Below, one piece after another: positions 50,217-63,031 of a stretch of DNA of 64,000 nucleotides. The stretch is taken from NCBI GenBank assembly GCA_004794785.1, contig SJOL01009743.1, positions 390,363-454,362 on the forward strand. The letters run 5' to 3'. The notes under the pieces are model-generated. The model did no database searches and was not told where the DNA came from. It was given only the letters and a program-made list of their open reading frames with translations. The position numbers and the translations under genes are program-made. Position 1 is the stretch's first letter. Every line of letters begins with the position of its first letter. Source of the DNA: Opisthorchis felineus. Lineage: Eukaryota; Platyhelminthes; Trematoda; Opisthorchiida; Opisthorchiidae.

Positions 50217-50245
50217 CCCCCCCCCCCCCCCCCCNAAAAAAAAAA
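50217..50245. other. C18-N-A10 homopolymer junction
   Basis: Eighteen C, one N at 50235, then ten A and a purine-rich stretch (GAAGAAAAAAGAAAG). The single N exactly at the base change suggests a low-quality consensus call or patch rather than a measured gap. Confidence 0.8.
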
Positions 50246-52054
50246 GAAGAAAAAAGAAAGGACACGCCGATGGGCGGACAATTTTGATTCTTTAAGTGAC
50301 TGATTTGCTTTTTATATTGGAATGTCAAACAACCTTATTTATTCGGCTAGCCTTGTCATCACCATCAAACTAACATTCCACATTGATGAATCCTTTTAGC
50401 TGGACGGTGCTCGACAAAAAGTTTCGCCATGGATAGGCATACGGCACTACCTTTTGGAAGGCTTTGCGGTCCAGTTTTTTATTTAGGGTGTTACATTTAA
50501 AAATTGGATGGACCAACATACCTTAAATCAATATTTTCCGGTTTTCAAGCATTGATCATAGCAATTTTTTTACATTTGAACACTTGATAACTGATTCCGC
50601 TTAGGTGATATCAGTAAAGTCTAATGGAGAAGCCACCAGTTCTGGGTGACCTGGACAGCGGGTGCTGACGAGCATTGCAAAGGTCGACCATGTTGCGCCC
50701 GTGCGTCTGAGCACCTGGAGAATAGCGGTTTTACTAAATCTTGGGGAAAAATGGAAATGAAATTTCACTGCCAGAATGCGGAAGCCTACAACTTGTTGAG
50801 CGTCTTCCCACTTTCCAAGGAATAATCGCCTTCAGGGACAAAGTTTGGATTCTCAGCGAACATCTTTTCAGAAAGTGTGCAGACTGCTACGTATGGTGAC
50901 CCTGCCTGCAGTTATAGCGGAAAAAACGGCCACGAACGACCGCTTCAGAAGGAGACACATTAATTACTCACGTTACAACGAGTGTTGGCAGTGCGCGTAC
51001 TCAACCCTCGTAGCCTAGTCATGTAGCATTTTTCTATTAGGTTCAAAGGGATAATCGCGATGCACAGTGCAGATTACTTCCAAGAAGGGCTAAAGTGTTT
51101 CTCCAGGCTTTCTCTTGCATTGTGTTTCCCCGCGGGATAAAATATCAACTTGAAATTCAAAATCGCTTCAGCCGACAAAACGCCCATTTTTTTGCGATGT
51201 TGTACTGTTTGTACTGAAAAAAAGTCTACACCTCAGTGCAAATAACAAAATCTTTGCAGATGTCAGACGATTTCGCTCAGTATGGCGTTGCCCGGGAACC
51301 CAATTTTATCATCACTCCTCAATTTCATAATTTGAACACTCCGAAAACTTTATTCACAGTATGACAAACCATTATTTTCCCAGAGTTCATTTCACCCACT
51401 AGTGATAGAAAGGGGTTAAAAGTCCATGATAACGGCTTCCGGGTACGCATTTAGTGCTCATTTCAAGTTACAAAACCGGGGACACGTTTACTAATACGGA
51501 CTAAAATAGGACAAAAACAGTTGACAAGTTGTATCATCAAAACATGTTTGGAATATGTTCCTGGGTTCCCGAAAAAAAAACGTTTTAGCAGTTCCTTTTC
51601 ATGTTTCGGCTGAGTAAACAACACTGAGGAAGATGCACCTTTTTCCGCCCACACTTACAATATAGGGTGGTCTGTCGCTGCAACTTCAAAGGAAGCTGAT
51701 TTCCGTGCCCTGAGACAGGCATCCAGGCAAATGTTATTAAATACGGCTTAAGCTTTGTTTTGACTACGGCGACACATTTTCGGAGGCTGATCGTAATGAT
51801 ATTCCCGCCAGCTGCCAAAACAAAAAAGAAACCTACTGTGCAAAACATAGCATAACTGCCCCATTGTAATCACGGTTCAACGTGAAAGAGCATTTCTTTT
51901 GTCTGTGAATATTTTCCCGTTTGCGCAAGCCCCAAAGAGCATCAAACTAGTTTATGACGATTCTTGAATGTTCAGTCGTTTGAGAGAGTAGAAAGTTGTT
52001 TGTACTCTGGGACAATTGGTAATTTGATGGTGGCGTTGGGTGATTTGGTAAGCT
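50246..52054. other. No gene recognised
   Basis: No coding or repeat signal worth calling was seen. Confidence 0.45.
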
Positions 52055-52345
52055 CCAATAGAAGTTCCATCTGTAAATGAAGCAGCTATATTACGCAAAA
52101 AACCAAGAGGCACCGTACAGTAATTTCAGCTTGTTGAATATCATCAGAAATCCGTACCTCGCAAAACTTCAGGAACTTTTAAAACCGCAACCGTTTGGTC
52201 AGTGGTTGAACACAACCGTTTTGACAAAAACTGCTGATCAGTAGTGTGACTAGCTTTCACTTAGGCAGGAGATAGCGCCACTGATTCTTCAGTAATCGAA
52301 ACCACATCAACTGTTGAGTGACGCCTCAAGTGACTACTTGTCACA
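52055..52345 (-). mobile_element. tRNA-derived SINE, family B, copy 3 (diverged)
   Basis: It shares AAGAGGCACCGTACAG with copies 2 and 4, then ATCATCAG, a CTCGCAAAACTTCAGGAA block, GGTTGAACAC and, further on, GAGTGACGCCTCAAGTG, in the family order. The promoter boxes are too diverged to call alone. Confidence 0.4.
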
Positions 52346-52434
52346 AGTAAGTTTCATTTATGTTGTGGAATTATTCTTCCTCTGGGCCACTTGTCAAGAG
52401 ATCTTGGTTTGAAAAGACTTGGTATTTCCAGTAA

Positions 52435-52480
52435 AGATGTCATTCTGTCAGCGAAGCCAATCTAGGTTGAAAAGCCGCCT
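52435..52480 (-). mobile_element. SINE family B, short fragment
   Basis: CATTCTGTCAGCGAAGCCAA followed by TCTAGGTTGAAAAGCC resembles CATCCTGTCAGTGAAGCCAG and TCTGTGGAGAAAAGGC at 57.05 kb. The rest of the element is absent here. Confidence 0.35.
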
Positions 52481-55400
52481 AGGTGTATTCTGATTCGTGG
52501 CGATGACAGCCTAACTCATTGCAAAAATCTCAGTCGCATTACTTTCCCTAACGCTCAAAACAGTTTCAAGAAACTGAATAAAACTTACAAGTTAGAATCA
52601 CTTATTTATTTTACTCAACTTCACATACCGAAATGGGCTCAAGCTTGTTCAGTAGTGAGTGAGAATCTGGTTGATCGCCGGTTGCCTACGCACAGCCTAC
52701 CTAGAACGCTATCTCTAGCCTGTTGCGAAAATTAGGGCAACTTTTCTCATATCGGCTGTTACAATGATCGTCAAATGTTTACTGCAATTAATTAAAAACT
52801 AACAACCATCGTTCACGATCAGACGCAAACAAACATTTCTCATCCACTGACAAATTCAACATGTACATCCCTTATTCTGGTGCTAAAACTATTACAGGTT
52901 TCAGCGATTCTAAGCGACAGAAACAAACAGAATGGCGACACAAGTCATGCTGGCTTGTGTTCTCAATTCTAATCTAACAATCACACGGGTGTTTCTAACA
53001 GTAAAATTTTCCTTGCTTTACAGATTTTCACAAGCGTTTGATGACTGATGTTCTAAAGTGCTTAGCTGTAAGAGTGGCAGAAAAAATCCATCAGTGGAGT
53101 AAAGATTAGTCTTTTCCAAACCGTTTTACTTATAAGTGGTAAAACTATACTTACGATTTTGGCACGAACAATACGACAAAGACTTTGAACGGCATGATGT
53201 GTATGACTTTCTGCACAAGTGAAAACTTAGTAAACACAATTAAATAACACTGTTGTTTTGCGAAATTGGGGGAGAGTAGTTACTTGCACGTGTCAAAAGC
53301 TGTCAAGCCAGTCTGTTGTCAGTATCCACTCGATCAGTGATCATTGAACAAACTGACGTAAACAGTTGGAGGAGCAATGTGGAGACATTCCATTCTAAAC
53401 TAGACGCTCTTGTGCAATCTATGCTGTGTTTTTAAACTGCCCGTTATATTTTGGGCTTGCCTGCTGGTTTTAACCCAAACCAGTGGCGTGTGAATACAAT
53501 CAGATTACTGCGCAGTGACAACCCTTGGAGAACTGCATAAGTATCACTTAACAGGGTGTGACTAGTAAAACTTCACTTTAGGTTAGTAGTATGCTGTGAA
53601 AATCTTCTAAGGATTTTGCAACCGTTTGACTGTTGACATTTTTCCGATTTTATGCTGGCAGGAGAAAAGTCATTTAATGTCTTTTGCGTTAACAGATCAG
53701 CTAGAAGCATGGTAATAGCATGTCGGTCCAAAAATTTGTAAGGCCTCTCTGCGGAAGATTTTATCAGGTTATGTGTGATGTATGAAGGCTATCGGTGAGT
53801 TGACTTTTTATTTCTTCACATCTAAGTGCGATTTGATGCAGTCCAGTCAGCATGTGAGTGACGATCAATATTGAAGCGATTTTACTGACAGTATCTGGGT
53901 TTTTAAGGCGGAATGTGCAACTCTGAATAGGTTTTTCAAACCGCCTTGTAACCCTTCAGTGTAAATAGTGCGCTGATACAAACATAGATAGTAAGGTAGA
54001 ATCAAAATTTAGTACCGAGGGGGATGCCACGATTCTTATCTGTAGGTGCTGACAAAGTGAACCCTGAAAACTAATTCAGCGGATAACAACGACCGAACAA
54101 CTGCCTGTTATGTCTTGCTGCTAAATATGTATGAAGAATTCTTGCGATTTATTGAATGGCTCGGAGGTGATGGATGGAAATAGCCACCACGGTGGATATT
54201 GATGAGTTAGTCCCATCAGAACAATCTGGATCACATTCTCGCTCTAGCTGAATTCCACCCACAAATGCTGCTTAAATATTTGTTTGTATTTTGGCTTACT
54301 GGCTTACGGTTAAATTGAGTCACCAGCCTCAGCGTTGGAGCTTTGCTAACTGTAATGAAAGTTTTTTTCACCCTGAATGTCAGTATGATGTGCAATGTGG
54401 AAATTTTCGTCAGTGACTTTTATATGGCAGAGTTTTTCCTCCTAGGTTTTTCCGTGTTGACGTTTTTGTGTTTTTGTGTTGTTAGTTCGGCCATATTTCT
54501 TTCGAAACCGCAAGTTTGAGGATGGGTGAAGCACTAGTTTTCTTTATTGCTGTGCAGATTAATTAAAAGGTGCATGAATTTTGAACAGTGTAAAATATCT
54601 TGATTAAAGCAGGCCGCTTTTGGCTTACTTCAGGACAGCTACCTGTTTACTTTTATATTTTCTTATCGCCGTGGTGTTGTAGCTATTAAATCATGTAAAG
54701 AAATTTCAATATAATGTGCCACTTGTTGGATCAAGGCAAGCTAATAATCCCTTGGCTTTTGACGAAGATACAATACAGTCTGGGTTTCCGTTACGTAGTA
54801 CGAGTAAAAGATAATAATTTCGCAAGTACAACGTTTACTACAGCTGCAAACTGTAAGGGCAAACACATTGAGGAATGCACTTACAAGTGATAACGTTATG
54901 GAAAGCGGCAGCTGGTACGCTCTCATACATATAATTAACGCCGATTATGCAGTGTAGTATGTGGTTTGAGACACCGTGCTTAGTCCGCATTCCGAAAAGT
55001 AAAATTTTGAAACTTTTGAGTGAGTCTGCTTTATTCGGACGCTACATCTCACGTACTCCAACTCCCACTCTGTGGAGCAAGAGACGAAACCAATAAATCT
55101 TTTAACTACACTTGGTGTGCTCCTGATAGACTAAACGGAACACTAGATTCTTATGGCCGAAATATCCGAGAAGGAAGACCCTTGTTTTGTCTCCTCCCTC
55201 GGGTAAATGAGTTTAGGTATGGGAAGAAATAGTAACATGACTGATAGTCCAGATTCGCTTTATGTGAGGAAGAGAGTGGGTTTTTAATTACCTACTCAGT
55301 TCGAGTTTTATCTCGAAACACACAACCCCTGACCTATTAATGAGTTCTATTCCGCTGTCAAACAACGCACCTTTATTCGTGATGAAACGTTCGCAATCCA

Positions 55401-57020
55401 GCTGCCCAGCTCAGCAAAGAAACCAACGGCCACATCAACCCAGTTGATTCCGAACGACCTTCTTTAACGGTATTATAATTCTGCCTATAACCTTCACACC
55501 ATACGGAGAAATTAATAGGTCCTACACCAAACAATTGCGTGGTCAGACTTTGGACGCTGGCAACTCGTAAAGTGGTGAGAGTTCATCATATTTTGCGGGA
55601 CAGTTTCTAATCATTCAACGGAGCGATAATAATGACAGCCTATTATCCATGAAAAAAGCTGTGAGCGCATTATACTTATGAATCGCTTGCCTGTTATGAA
55701 GCCTCGATCTGACATCCTACAGTTTCCGGTAAACCAAGTTTATTTATGCGTCTGGCTTGCATGGGACGTGTGCTTTTCCGATTTCCTGTTAGGCTGGCCA
55801 TATTAGATTGCACGCGTTTTACATAAACCAGCCAGAAAGCCTCAACGTTGGTTCTGATAGTGTGGAGTAATTCCTATCGTATGACGTCATTTCCAAATTA
55901 GGCATTGATGGTGAAAATAGTATCAGAGTGGCTCTTCACTGGGCGCGTTTTTTTTTATTGTGCTAAGCTAACGTGATGACAAACCGACGGACTTTCCGTC
56001 AACTAACTATCTTGTTCTCCAGGATCTCACTTATAAACTATAAATTCACATAATTCCAAACGGTTTTCTTGTAAGTCTTTACATTTTCTAACAAAGCCCA
56101 TTTTGCAAAAAGAACCGATATGGGCTATAAGATTTTCCTTACAAACCTTTCCTTGTTGGAATTAGTTCTCATGAGTTCCTGGCCAAACTCGTCTGGAACC
56201 TAGTGAAACAGATTTGGCGCCATATGGTGTATGTTATCAAAAGTTTAAAGTCAAAACAGAGCGCAGTGGAATAAGATGTTGTAATCCGACATTTTGGATA
56301 ACCTTTTTTCATCCATTGCCACAACCCACAATCTACAAAGGATTGCCCACATAAGCCGAAACCTCGGGCTACAAAATTTCATTCCACTACGCTGTGTTGT
56401 GACCATATGAAATTGGTTCTTGTTTAAAACTAATCTGGAAAAGCGTTTTAGCAACCCGTGATCAGTAAATCAAAAAGCCGTCAAACTGACCGTGTGGTCC
56501 TTTAGGCTTTACTTAGACCCAGACTAGTCAAATGTTAGAAAGTAAGGGAAAGGAGCAAATAAGGATTTATTCGAATTTTATGATGTCTCAAATAACCAAC
56601 ACAAAACACACGTATACGGGAGTACACAAAATGTTGAGAACATTACAGAGAACGCAAGGATTCAGGTGACAATAGCCCGAACTGAGGGCGGTGAACTGTA
56701 GGTACGTATTGTGAGTCAGCTCTTGGCAAACTCGTAAAACCAGTTATTGCTAATAGGCCAATGAACTCTCACGGATTGCTTACAATCAGCCAAGTGGATT
56801 GCGTAACACGGCAGTCAAAGCGTGACCGGGATCAGACGGACAGTTTTTCATCCATGTGTACTTTGCAATCGATGAAGAGGGGCAATGGAGTGTTAGCTTG
56901 ACAACCTTTGTAATGTAGATTTCTGTAAGTAATTTGTTAGGTGCCCAGCCGTCTCTATTGAAAAACACCAATCTTTTCTACTTTTGTCTGTTAATGCAAC
57001 TGCAAATTGGTAGTGTGAGG
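52481..57020. other. No gene recognised
   Basis: About 4.5 kb without a convincing frame. One TGACGTCA lies at 55882-55889. Confidence 0.45.
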
Positions 57021-57218
57021 AGATTCGGGAATTGTGGTGAAGATTTCATCCTGTCAGTGAAGCCAGTCTGTGGAGAAAAGGCAACAAGCACTGTACAGCT
57101 GTTTCATCCTTATTGGAAATAATCAGCATTACGCATCTCACGAAACTCCAAAGAATCTCGAACCCGCGATCTCTTGGCTGATAGCTTTGAACACTTAACC
57201 TTTAGGCCACGAGCGGTT
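57021..57218 (-). mobile_element. tRNA-derived SINE, family B, copy 4
   Basis: The clearest promoter of the family. Reading on the minus strand, box A-like TGGCCTAAAGGTTAAGTG (57192-57209) is followed by GTTCAAAGCTATCAGCC and box B GGGTTCGAGATTC (57153-57165). The spacing matches a tRNA head. The body on the plus strand carries CATCCTGTCAGTGAAGCCAG and CACTGTACAGCTGTTTCATC. The 5' flank block of copy 2 is not obvious here. Confidence 0.65.
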
Positions 57219-59611
57219 GATGACCAGGGTGTTTGGCTGGTACTTAGAAAGGATAGAGCACCGCTCATTCCGTGAGTGGTTAAAATACAAACAACCGTAT
57301 TTTGTCCTTAAACTTCAAACTACACTGGTGGAACGTCATGCTCTTATTTGTACAATAGAAGGGTATAAACTTTGCACGCTGGATATGTCAATTTGGGATA
57401 CCAAATTGTGCTCAAAAAGCCTTGGGGATTGCGGCCCTCCTGGTTAGCGCCGCCTGTTGGGGATTTCACTCCACCGGACAAAGAGACCGGTCGAAGTACA
57501 GGTGAAATTCGTCAGAATAAATACAGAGGAACGTTCTCTATTGGCCACTGAGTGATGCTTCTACACCTCAGAAAAACGCCAAAAACATGACCACTTCATT
57601 AAAGATTTTGGGTGAACCCATATTTACCGCCGAAATTGGGCTTTGCCGACATATAAAGGTTGGAATTAAGAGGTAAACTGTGAGTGATTAAATAATTCCG
57701 GAGTGTTTTCAACGTAAGATGAACACACGTGCTGTCAAAAGTTCTCCTTTGGGGCGACATATACCCAGTTGCTGAAATGACGTCAATGATTGAGAAATAA
57801 ATAATGATGATTGAAACCAGCTCCCCAAACATAATTGATGGGTGAAAAACCTAGGGTCTTTAAATGTACAATGGGTTGTTTAGCATGGTGTTGAGTAAAT
57901 ACTTCTGGTGAAGGAACGTCAGAATTCGTATGCACTACTCTGACGGAGTCAAATTGAAGTCACTTGACTCAACTATGACCACTTTGTCTTTGGCCAAGCT
58001 GCAGTCTTGCCGGCTACAGAAAACTCTGTAGACAACGGTATGGATTGCTCTTAGGACTTGTTCCGTGGTCTACTGGGGCTCGTGCTCACAAAATACCTTG
58101 CCTACCCCAACCAGCTCAGCCGGAACGACGGTACTTCGGACGTGTATCGGCATCCAAGCAGACTAAGAAGCAAATGACCACGATCCACTTTGATAACTAA
58201 AATAGCCATTTCTGAGGAACCATGCTGAAACTACCATGCAAATTTACCGTGATGTTGGACACACGCGGTCATTGCGTCTTCCTAGCCTGAGATCAAACTT
58301 TCTCGAAAGGGACTCGTTACACATTTCGGCCCATGCCTACAGTATTTCAGCTCCCAGTTACTGGTTCTGTAATGTTCTTCCTACTTTTACAAACCACAGT
58401 GTTCAGTGCACGACAAAAACGGTGGTGCCTTTAACTCCAAAATAACACTGGACTCACCAAAAAGACCGAAAGTGCCTGCTGGTTTTACTAAACCAGGCGT
58501 TTTAATTCACCTATAGAAGTTCCAGTGAGTTTTCTGTGAACAACTGTGAATTCACAGACAGCTTACAAGGTGGAAGAGACACCAAAATTCATTCACCCAA
58601 CCGCTAGCTATATTATGCTTTATTTTTTTCTACGACGCGACCTGCCAAAGTGTTTACCGGTTTTGTAATCAGTGGAATAACGTTAGCTGTTCTGCTGACT
58701 AGTGTGCCAGTTTAATCGATTGATTCGGAGTGACCCCATCACAAGGTCGCACAACAATAAGATTGTTTAAAGCTTCAAAATCTGGAAGTTATTCGATGCA
58801 GTGCTGTAGCTGCATGTCGCATATTTTTGGTTTTCACTCAACCAAGTCCATGTTCACATTGTGAGGGCAAGGCGCCAATGCCGAACTCTGATTTTTTGCT
58901 GCCAATGATAACGTGTTTCTCAAGTGCCAAATCTTATCCCCTCAATCGAGATTACCCACCTCTAGGTGGAGTCACTCCACACCAAGGAGCCTAGAAATAG
59001 TGAACGGTTTGCTTGATGAACTCAATGCAAAATTACTGATTTGTATGTGTAGCCACAATACGAGTCAGCTTGAATCTCTTCACGTCCAAATTAGAAACAT
59101 AATCGATATCCTCAAGGCGAAACTTGTGTATTCATACAACAGGCTCGTTTTAACACCTTTGTAAATAATCTAACTTGGAGGGCATGGATGTTTCCCACAC
59201 GCTTTTGCTGGGTGCCTCACGACGAAATAAGCATAACTTTCCCTCTTTTCACGTCTATCCTTCAAAATATATGAGAAATTTTACTTGTCTTATGAAACCC
59301 GCTTCAAATGGGAATTAGAGCGTTACGTTTGAGTTAGTTTGAATTTAATTAGATGCTAATTATATATTCATTTCCGGTGCTTTTTCTGGTAACTGAAATA
59401 GTTGGTTCGATTTTTGAAGACTTTTGAAGTTGGAGCACAAAGTATTGCAGCGGGTTGTTGTGATCCTATTTTTCAAATGCGGCGAATAACCTTTTTCTTG
59501 GAAATTTTACAATCAATTGTATATTTGCCATGCACAACTACCAGTGCATTCGTAATCATGCGTCCTGCGTGGTGTGTATCCAGGGAGGATGATATCAGCC
59601 TGCGGCCATGT
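57219..59611. other. No gene recognised
   Basis: A 76-codon frame at 57217-57447 starts right at the SINE edge and is not supported further. One TGACGTCA lies at 57779-57786. A second 83-codon frame (plus, 58913-59164) has no motif. Confidence 0.45.
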
Positions 59612-59615
59612 CTAC

Positions 59616-59821
59616 ATCTTTGTCATTCTGATGAGGTTGTGGTTCAATCTTGTGTTCTGTGTCATGTGGTGCCATTGTTCAGGCTGCCAGTCGACGACAC
59701 CCTCACGTTCATTGATCCCAAATTGGATGGACGCGAAGCTGTTCTCATCACTAAGACTGTCATAACTCATATGTGCACCGAGCTGTTGATTTAGCATGAC
59801 TCCGTTCCACTTATGAATTGG
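59616..59821 (-). CDS. Candidate internal exon, function unknown
   Basis: A minus-strand frame runs from an acceptor-like CTCTCACCCAG|CCA to a weak donor-like AAGAT|GTAGAC. The peptide looks like a folded, hydrophilic protein segment (QQLGAHMSYDSLSDENSFAS, then EREGVVDWQPEQWHHMTQNT). First codon positions are clearly purine-rich and third positions pyrimidine-rich by count over about 35 codons, as in true coding DNA. No family is recognised. The plus strand is also open here for 130 codons, but its composition is poorer. Confidence 0.35.
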
Positions 59822-62511
59822 CTGGGTGAGAGTTCGCTACCAAGGTCGATTTAATCGTTTTATTCGAAAGCGGGAAGTGCAGCAGTCGTGTAGCCATCAA
59901 GCCTTTTAAACTTGCTTAGGTTTCGTGAAGACATACCGTTTGTGTTCCATTACCGATATTCTGACTTGCCCGGGATGTTTGGTCTATGCATTCCGCCAAA
60001 ACTTTCGCACAAACAGCACTGCAGGTGTAGCGCCTGCAGTACTCAGGTTCATTAGGAGTTCTTAACCATTACGATGTGGTATTATAAGGTGTTATCCTTC
60101 CGGAAGAGTATCTTGGAGCCGTACACAGATGCATCAATCGGATGGCACCGAAACTATCACTTGTTTTAGGTATGCGCCATCTCTTCAGCGTGCACTGAAC
60201 TTTAAGGGCATTTCTTGTACTGCAGCGTCCTACTAGGTCATTTCATCTCATCTGCTTGGGTTGGCACAACCAATCGTAAATTTTGCCCGCGCTTCGTTAA
60301 CTATCCAATGGCTCCGCCTGTGTCATAGTTTAGATGGGAGAAATCGTAAAGCTGGATGATGTTGACAGATAGCCTACAGTCCGGGGAATCTTATCCGCTC
60401 TTTTTCCGTATTGAATTATTTACTATCGCATTGTTCGTCTAAACATTTCAGGAAGACGTAGTTTTGTGTCGCTGATATAATCGTAAATACGTTGAACAAA
60501 GCTACATAAGGTTTAGTGGGTGATACTAGGGCACACAAAGACACTGCATCGTGCGTCTATACCGCATATTTTTAAGTGTGAAATTGGTGATAGATAACCA
60601 TACGCCAATGTCAATCATGATGTTAGCTGGGGGTAAGACTGTCCTTCGTGCTAAAGATATAGCATGAAGTAAAACTATGTCAGAGTTGACGTTCCCTTCA
60701 AAGTCACTGATATGAATGGATTTGGGAATATAATATACGATGCCCGTAATATAATCTAAAGTCAAACGAATCAGGTCACCCACCACACACTGGTAATGTC
60801 TCTTCAACAAAATTACTTCATCGTTCTGATTACTTCATCATTCAGGTGCTTTATAGGGCTAACCAAAACCTTGGCTGCTTCGAGAATCTGGTAACAATTA
60901 CACATATTGTCAGTCTACTAAGAACCAATTTAAAACCATTTGGTGTTAAGGGGCGACTCAAGTCGGTGCTTTGACCCCCAAGTCTACGCGGTCTCCACAA
61001 TCACCGCGATTATTCCTGATTTGTAAGATGGCAGAGTTATCCATTACAGTCTGACAGTCACCGTCTCACAATTTCAAAAATCCACATGCGGCTTTTTTGA
61101 CACCTTTATCCATATATCCGGAAGCAAAAACACAGTGAAGGCCCACACTCTTAGCCTCGGTAAAATCTGTAGTATCTTATTATGTATTATTATAAATTAT
61201 TATTATTATATATTATTGTATTATTATGAATTATCGCTGTACATTTGTTTTGAATCGGCTGCTCCGGGTTAACAGAAGCAGACAACTTGAATGCAAGGTA
61301 TTGTTCTGGGTATTGTTTGCTCTGACGGTTTCTTTCTGCCCGACACAATGCGGTTTACAGACTTTCAAATCGATGCGGAAGGAGACGCTTGGAGTGATAA
61401 AACATGCGATGCATTCGATTGCTCAAGCAGACGCTTTTGGAGAAATCTAAGCATCAACAGTGGAGTTGCAGTTTAGCCAGTTGCCGTACTGTCTCCGTTG
61501 TAGTTTGTCAGTCGACTGATGAGGCAAGCGCACTGCCACAACACTATTTTCAGTGAGGATGAATGGTGGCCCTCAACAGGGGTCCGTGCTTTACTGCCGA
61601 TGTTATTCCCACGGGTTACATCAACCTATATGGTGGACGAAACATTTCCTTACTGTGCAAATCCTCCTATATAAATGGTACATGCATGAGCAGAACACGA
61701 CATTTTGACAGGAGTATGATAATCCCCATTATTTTCTGACATCTCAATACACCGTCTTCTCACGCCGCAATACACAAGAATAACCATTCTGGCAGATACC
61801 TTAGCACTCAAGCATAACCAACCGACACAGAATGGACACCGAAAATGGTAACATATAGCATAAGAATGTTCAGGCTTTGAGCCGTGTACAATCATATGAA
61901 AAAATAGGAAGCTACATACATGTATTTAAAAGACATCGCATGTAAAATGTGAAGGGGTTGTTAACTATATTGAGAAGAGAAGAAAAAAGTGGTGCGTGTG
62001 TTCATCAGCCCTATCATGAATAGGTCATTTTCAAATCCATCTTCTTTTAAACATCCCTGTCCGGTTGAAGTCCAAGGGGCTACAGTCCATGGCCAAAGAT
62101 GGACACCGGGCTTCTGCAGGATTTGGAAAACAATGGCTGATTTATTACTGAGCAACGTTTCGCCTTTGCAAGTGACTGGGTTGCAATTTTGGCTGGGTTT
62201 TAAGGCGGAACTAGAAATACTCATCTTTCTACCGACTGGCCAATCCACTGATGGGTTACTGTTAAGGGAATTTGTTCGTCAAAGTGAGTTAACTAGTGCT
62301 AAGACAGATGGGCTAGCGGGACCCTTGAATGAGTTCGCACGGGGTTTACTGTTTAGTTCTTCTTGCTCACTTCATTTGGAGACTCATCTTGACTGTTGTT
62401 TACAACTTTTATCAGTGTATTTGGATGCGTTAGTTCTATGACAGTTGGCTAGGCGAGAGAGGTTACGTGGGCACTGGTCGATGATTATTGAAAACCGCAC
62501 ACCGTCGTGTG
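59822..62511. other. No gene recognised
   Basis: An 8-bp inverted repeat ACTGCAGG/CCTGCAGT lies at about 60019-60041 and a direct repeat GATTACTTCATC at about 60815-60840. The 150-codon plus frame at 61989-62441 is opposed by a minus frame of similar quality and shows no motif. Confidence 0.4.
61178..61233. repeat. ATT/TATTA microsatellite
   Basis: Imperfect TATTATTA units. Confidence 0.8.
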
Positions 62512-62847
62512 TCAACTCGGCTTATATAAGGCTGCATTCGATGCGATCATCAGCACCATGTCCTCTATTCTATTATCCGTGGGTTGTTTAGCGACTTCCG
62601 TCGCCTCGGCCATCAGTCGCCGTAGTGTGAATTGTAAGTTTTGCCTTAAAAGCTCTACATCCTCTAGATTTATTCTGTCTCCTGTGTCTGGTTCGTGACC
62701 TAGCATTATCGTGTGTTTTACCACTGTGTGATATTTGTCCGAATTTATCCGAGGTTTGTCTATTCTCCTCCTACGCTCATCGGTTCTGATGTGTGGTCTC
62801 CTGGCCATTTCTTCCACGTAGACATCGTTGCATTCGATGTTGTGTGC
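62512..62847 (-). CDS. Candidate last exon, function unknown
   Basis: Open from 62847 to a stop at about 62512, at most 111 codons. The peptide starts basic (ARRPHIRTDERRRRIDKPRI) and continues with amphipathic, helix-like stretches (LEDVELLRQNLQFTLRRLMA, then DNRIEDMVLMIASNAALYK). This is the best composition of any frame in the window. A splice acceptor could be CTGCAG or CCTGAG just upstream. I do not recognise the protein; the basic run followed by helices would suit a nucleic-acid- or protein-binding tail. Confidence 0.4.
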   Translation of the reverse strand, partial: AHNIECNDVYVEEMARRPHIRTDERRRRIDKPRINSDKYHTVVKHTIMLGHEPDTGDRINLEDVELLRQNLQFTLRRLMAEATEVAKQPTDNRIEDMVLMIASNAALYKPS

Positions 62848-62958
62848 TCAGGCTGCAGTCTGTACATACGAGGAGACAGTCCTTCAATCCCTTCAGGACT
62901 GAGCGTAATGGTTTTCCTTCCAGAATTCTACTCTAATGTTGGCTATTTTAGCACTCAC

Positions 62959-63031
62959 CGTATAGCGTCATATGTTCCCAACTTGTAAGAAATGGCAGCT
63001 GTTCTTATCCATCCCTTGATGGGTTTTGATA
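62959..63031 (-). CDS. Candidate small internal exon, function unknown
   Basis: Flanked by acceptor TTTCTTGCCCCTAG and donor CG|GTGAGT, both strong. The single frame without a stop reads KPIKGWIRTAAISYKLGTYD and is protein-like. It lies upstream of the minus-strand block at 62512-62847 and would suit a gene on that strand. However, it ends with two bases of a codon, while the next block needs a different phase if spliced directly, so another exon or other borders would be required. Confidence 0.3.

Noticed and set aside
57217..57447. Gene starting at the SINE border
   Set aside because: The frame begins at the repeat edge, has no motif and no splice signal.
59402..59794. 130-codon plus frame
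   Set aside because: The codon-position pattern favours the minus strand in the overlapping part.
61989..62441. Longest open frame (150 codons, plus)
   Set aside because: Its length is about what chance gives for this window. It has no motif, and the minus strand over the same bases looks equally good or better.
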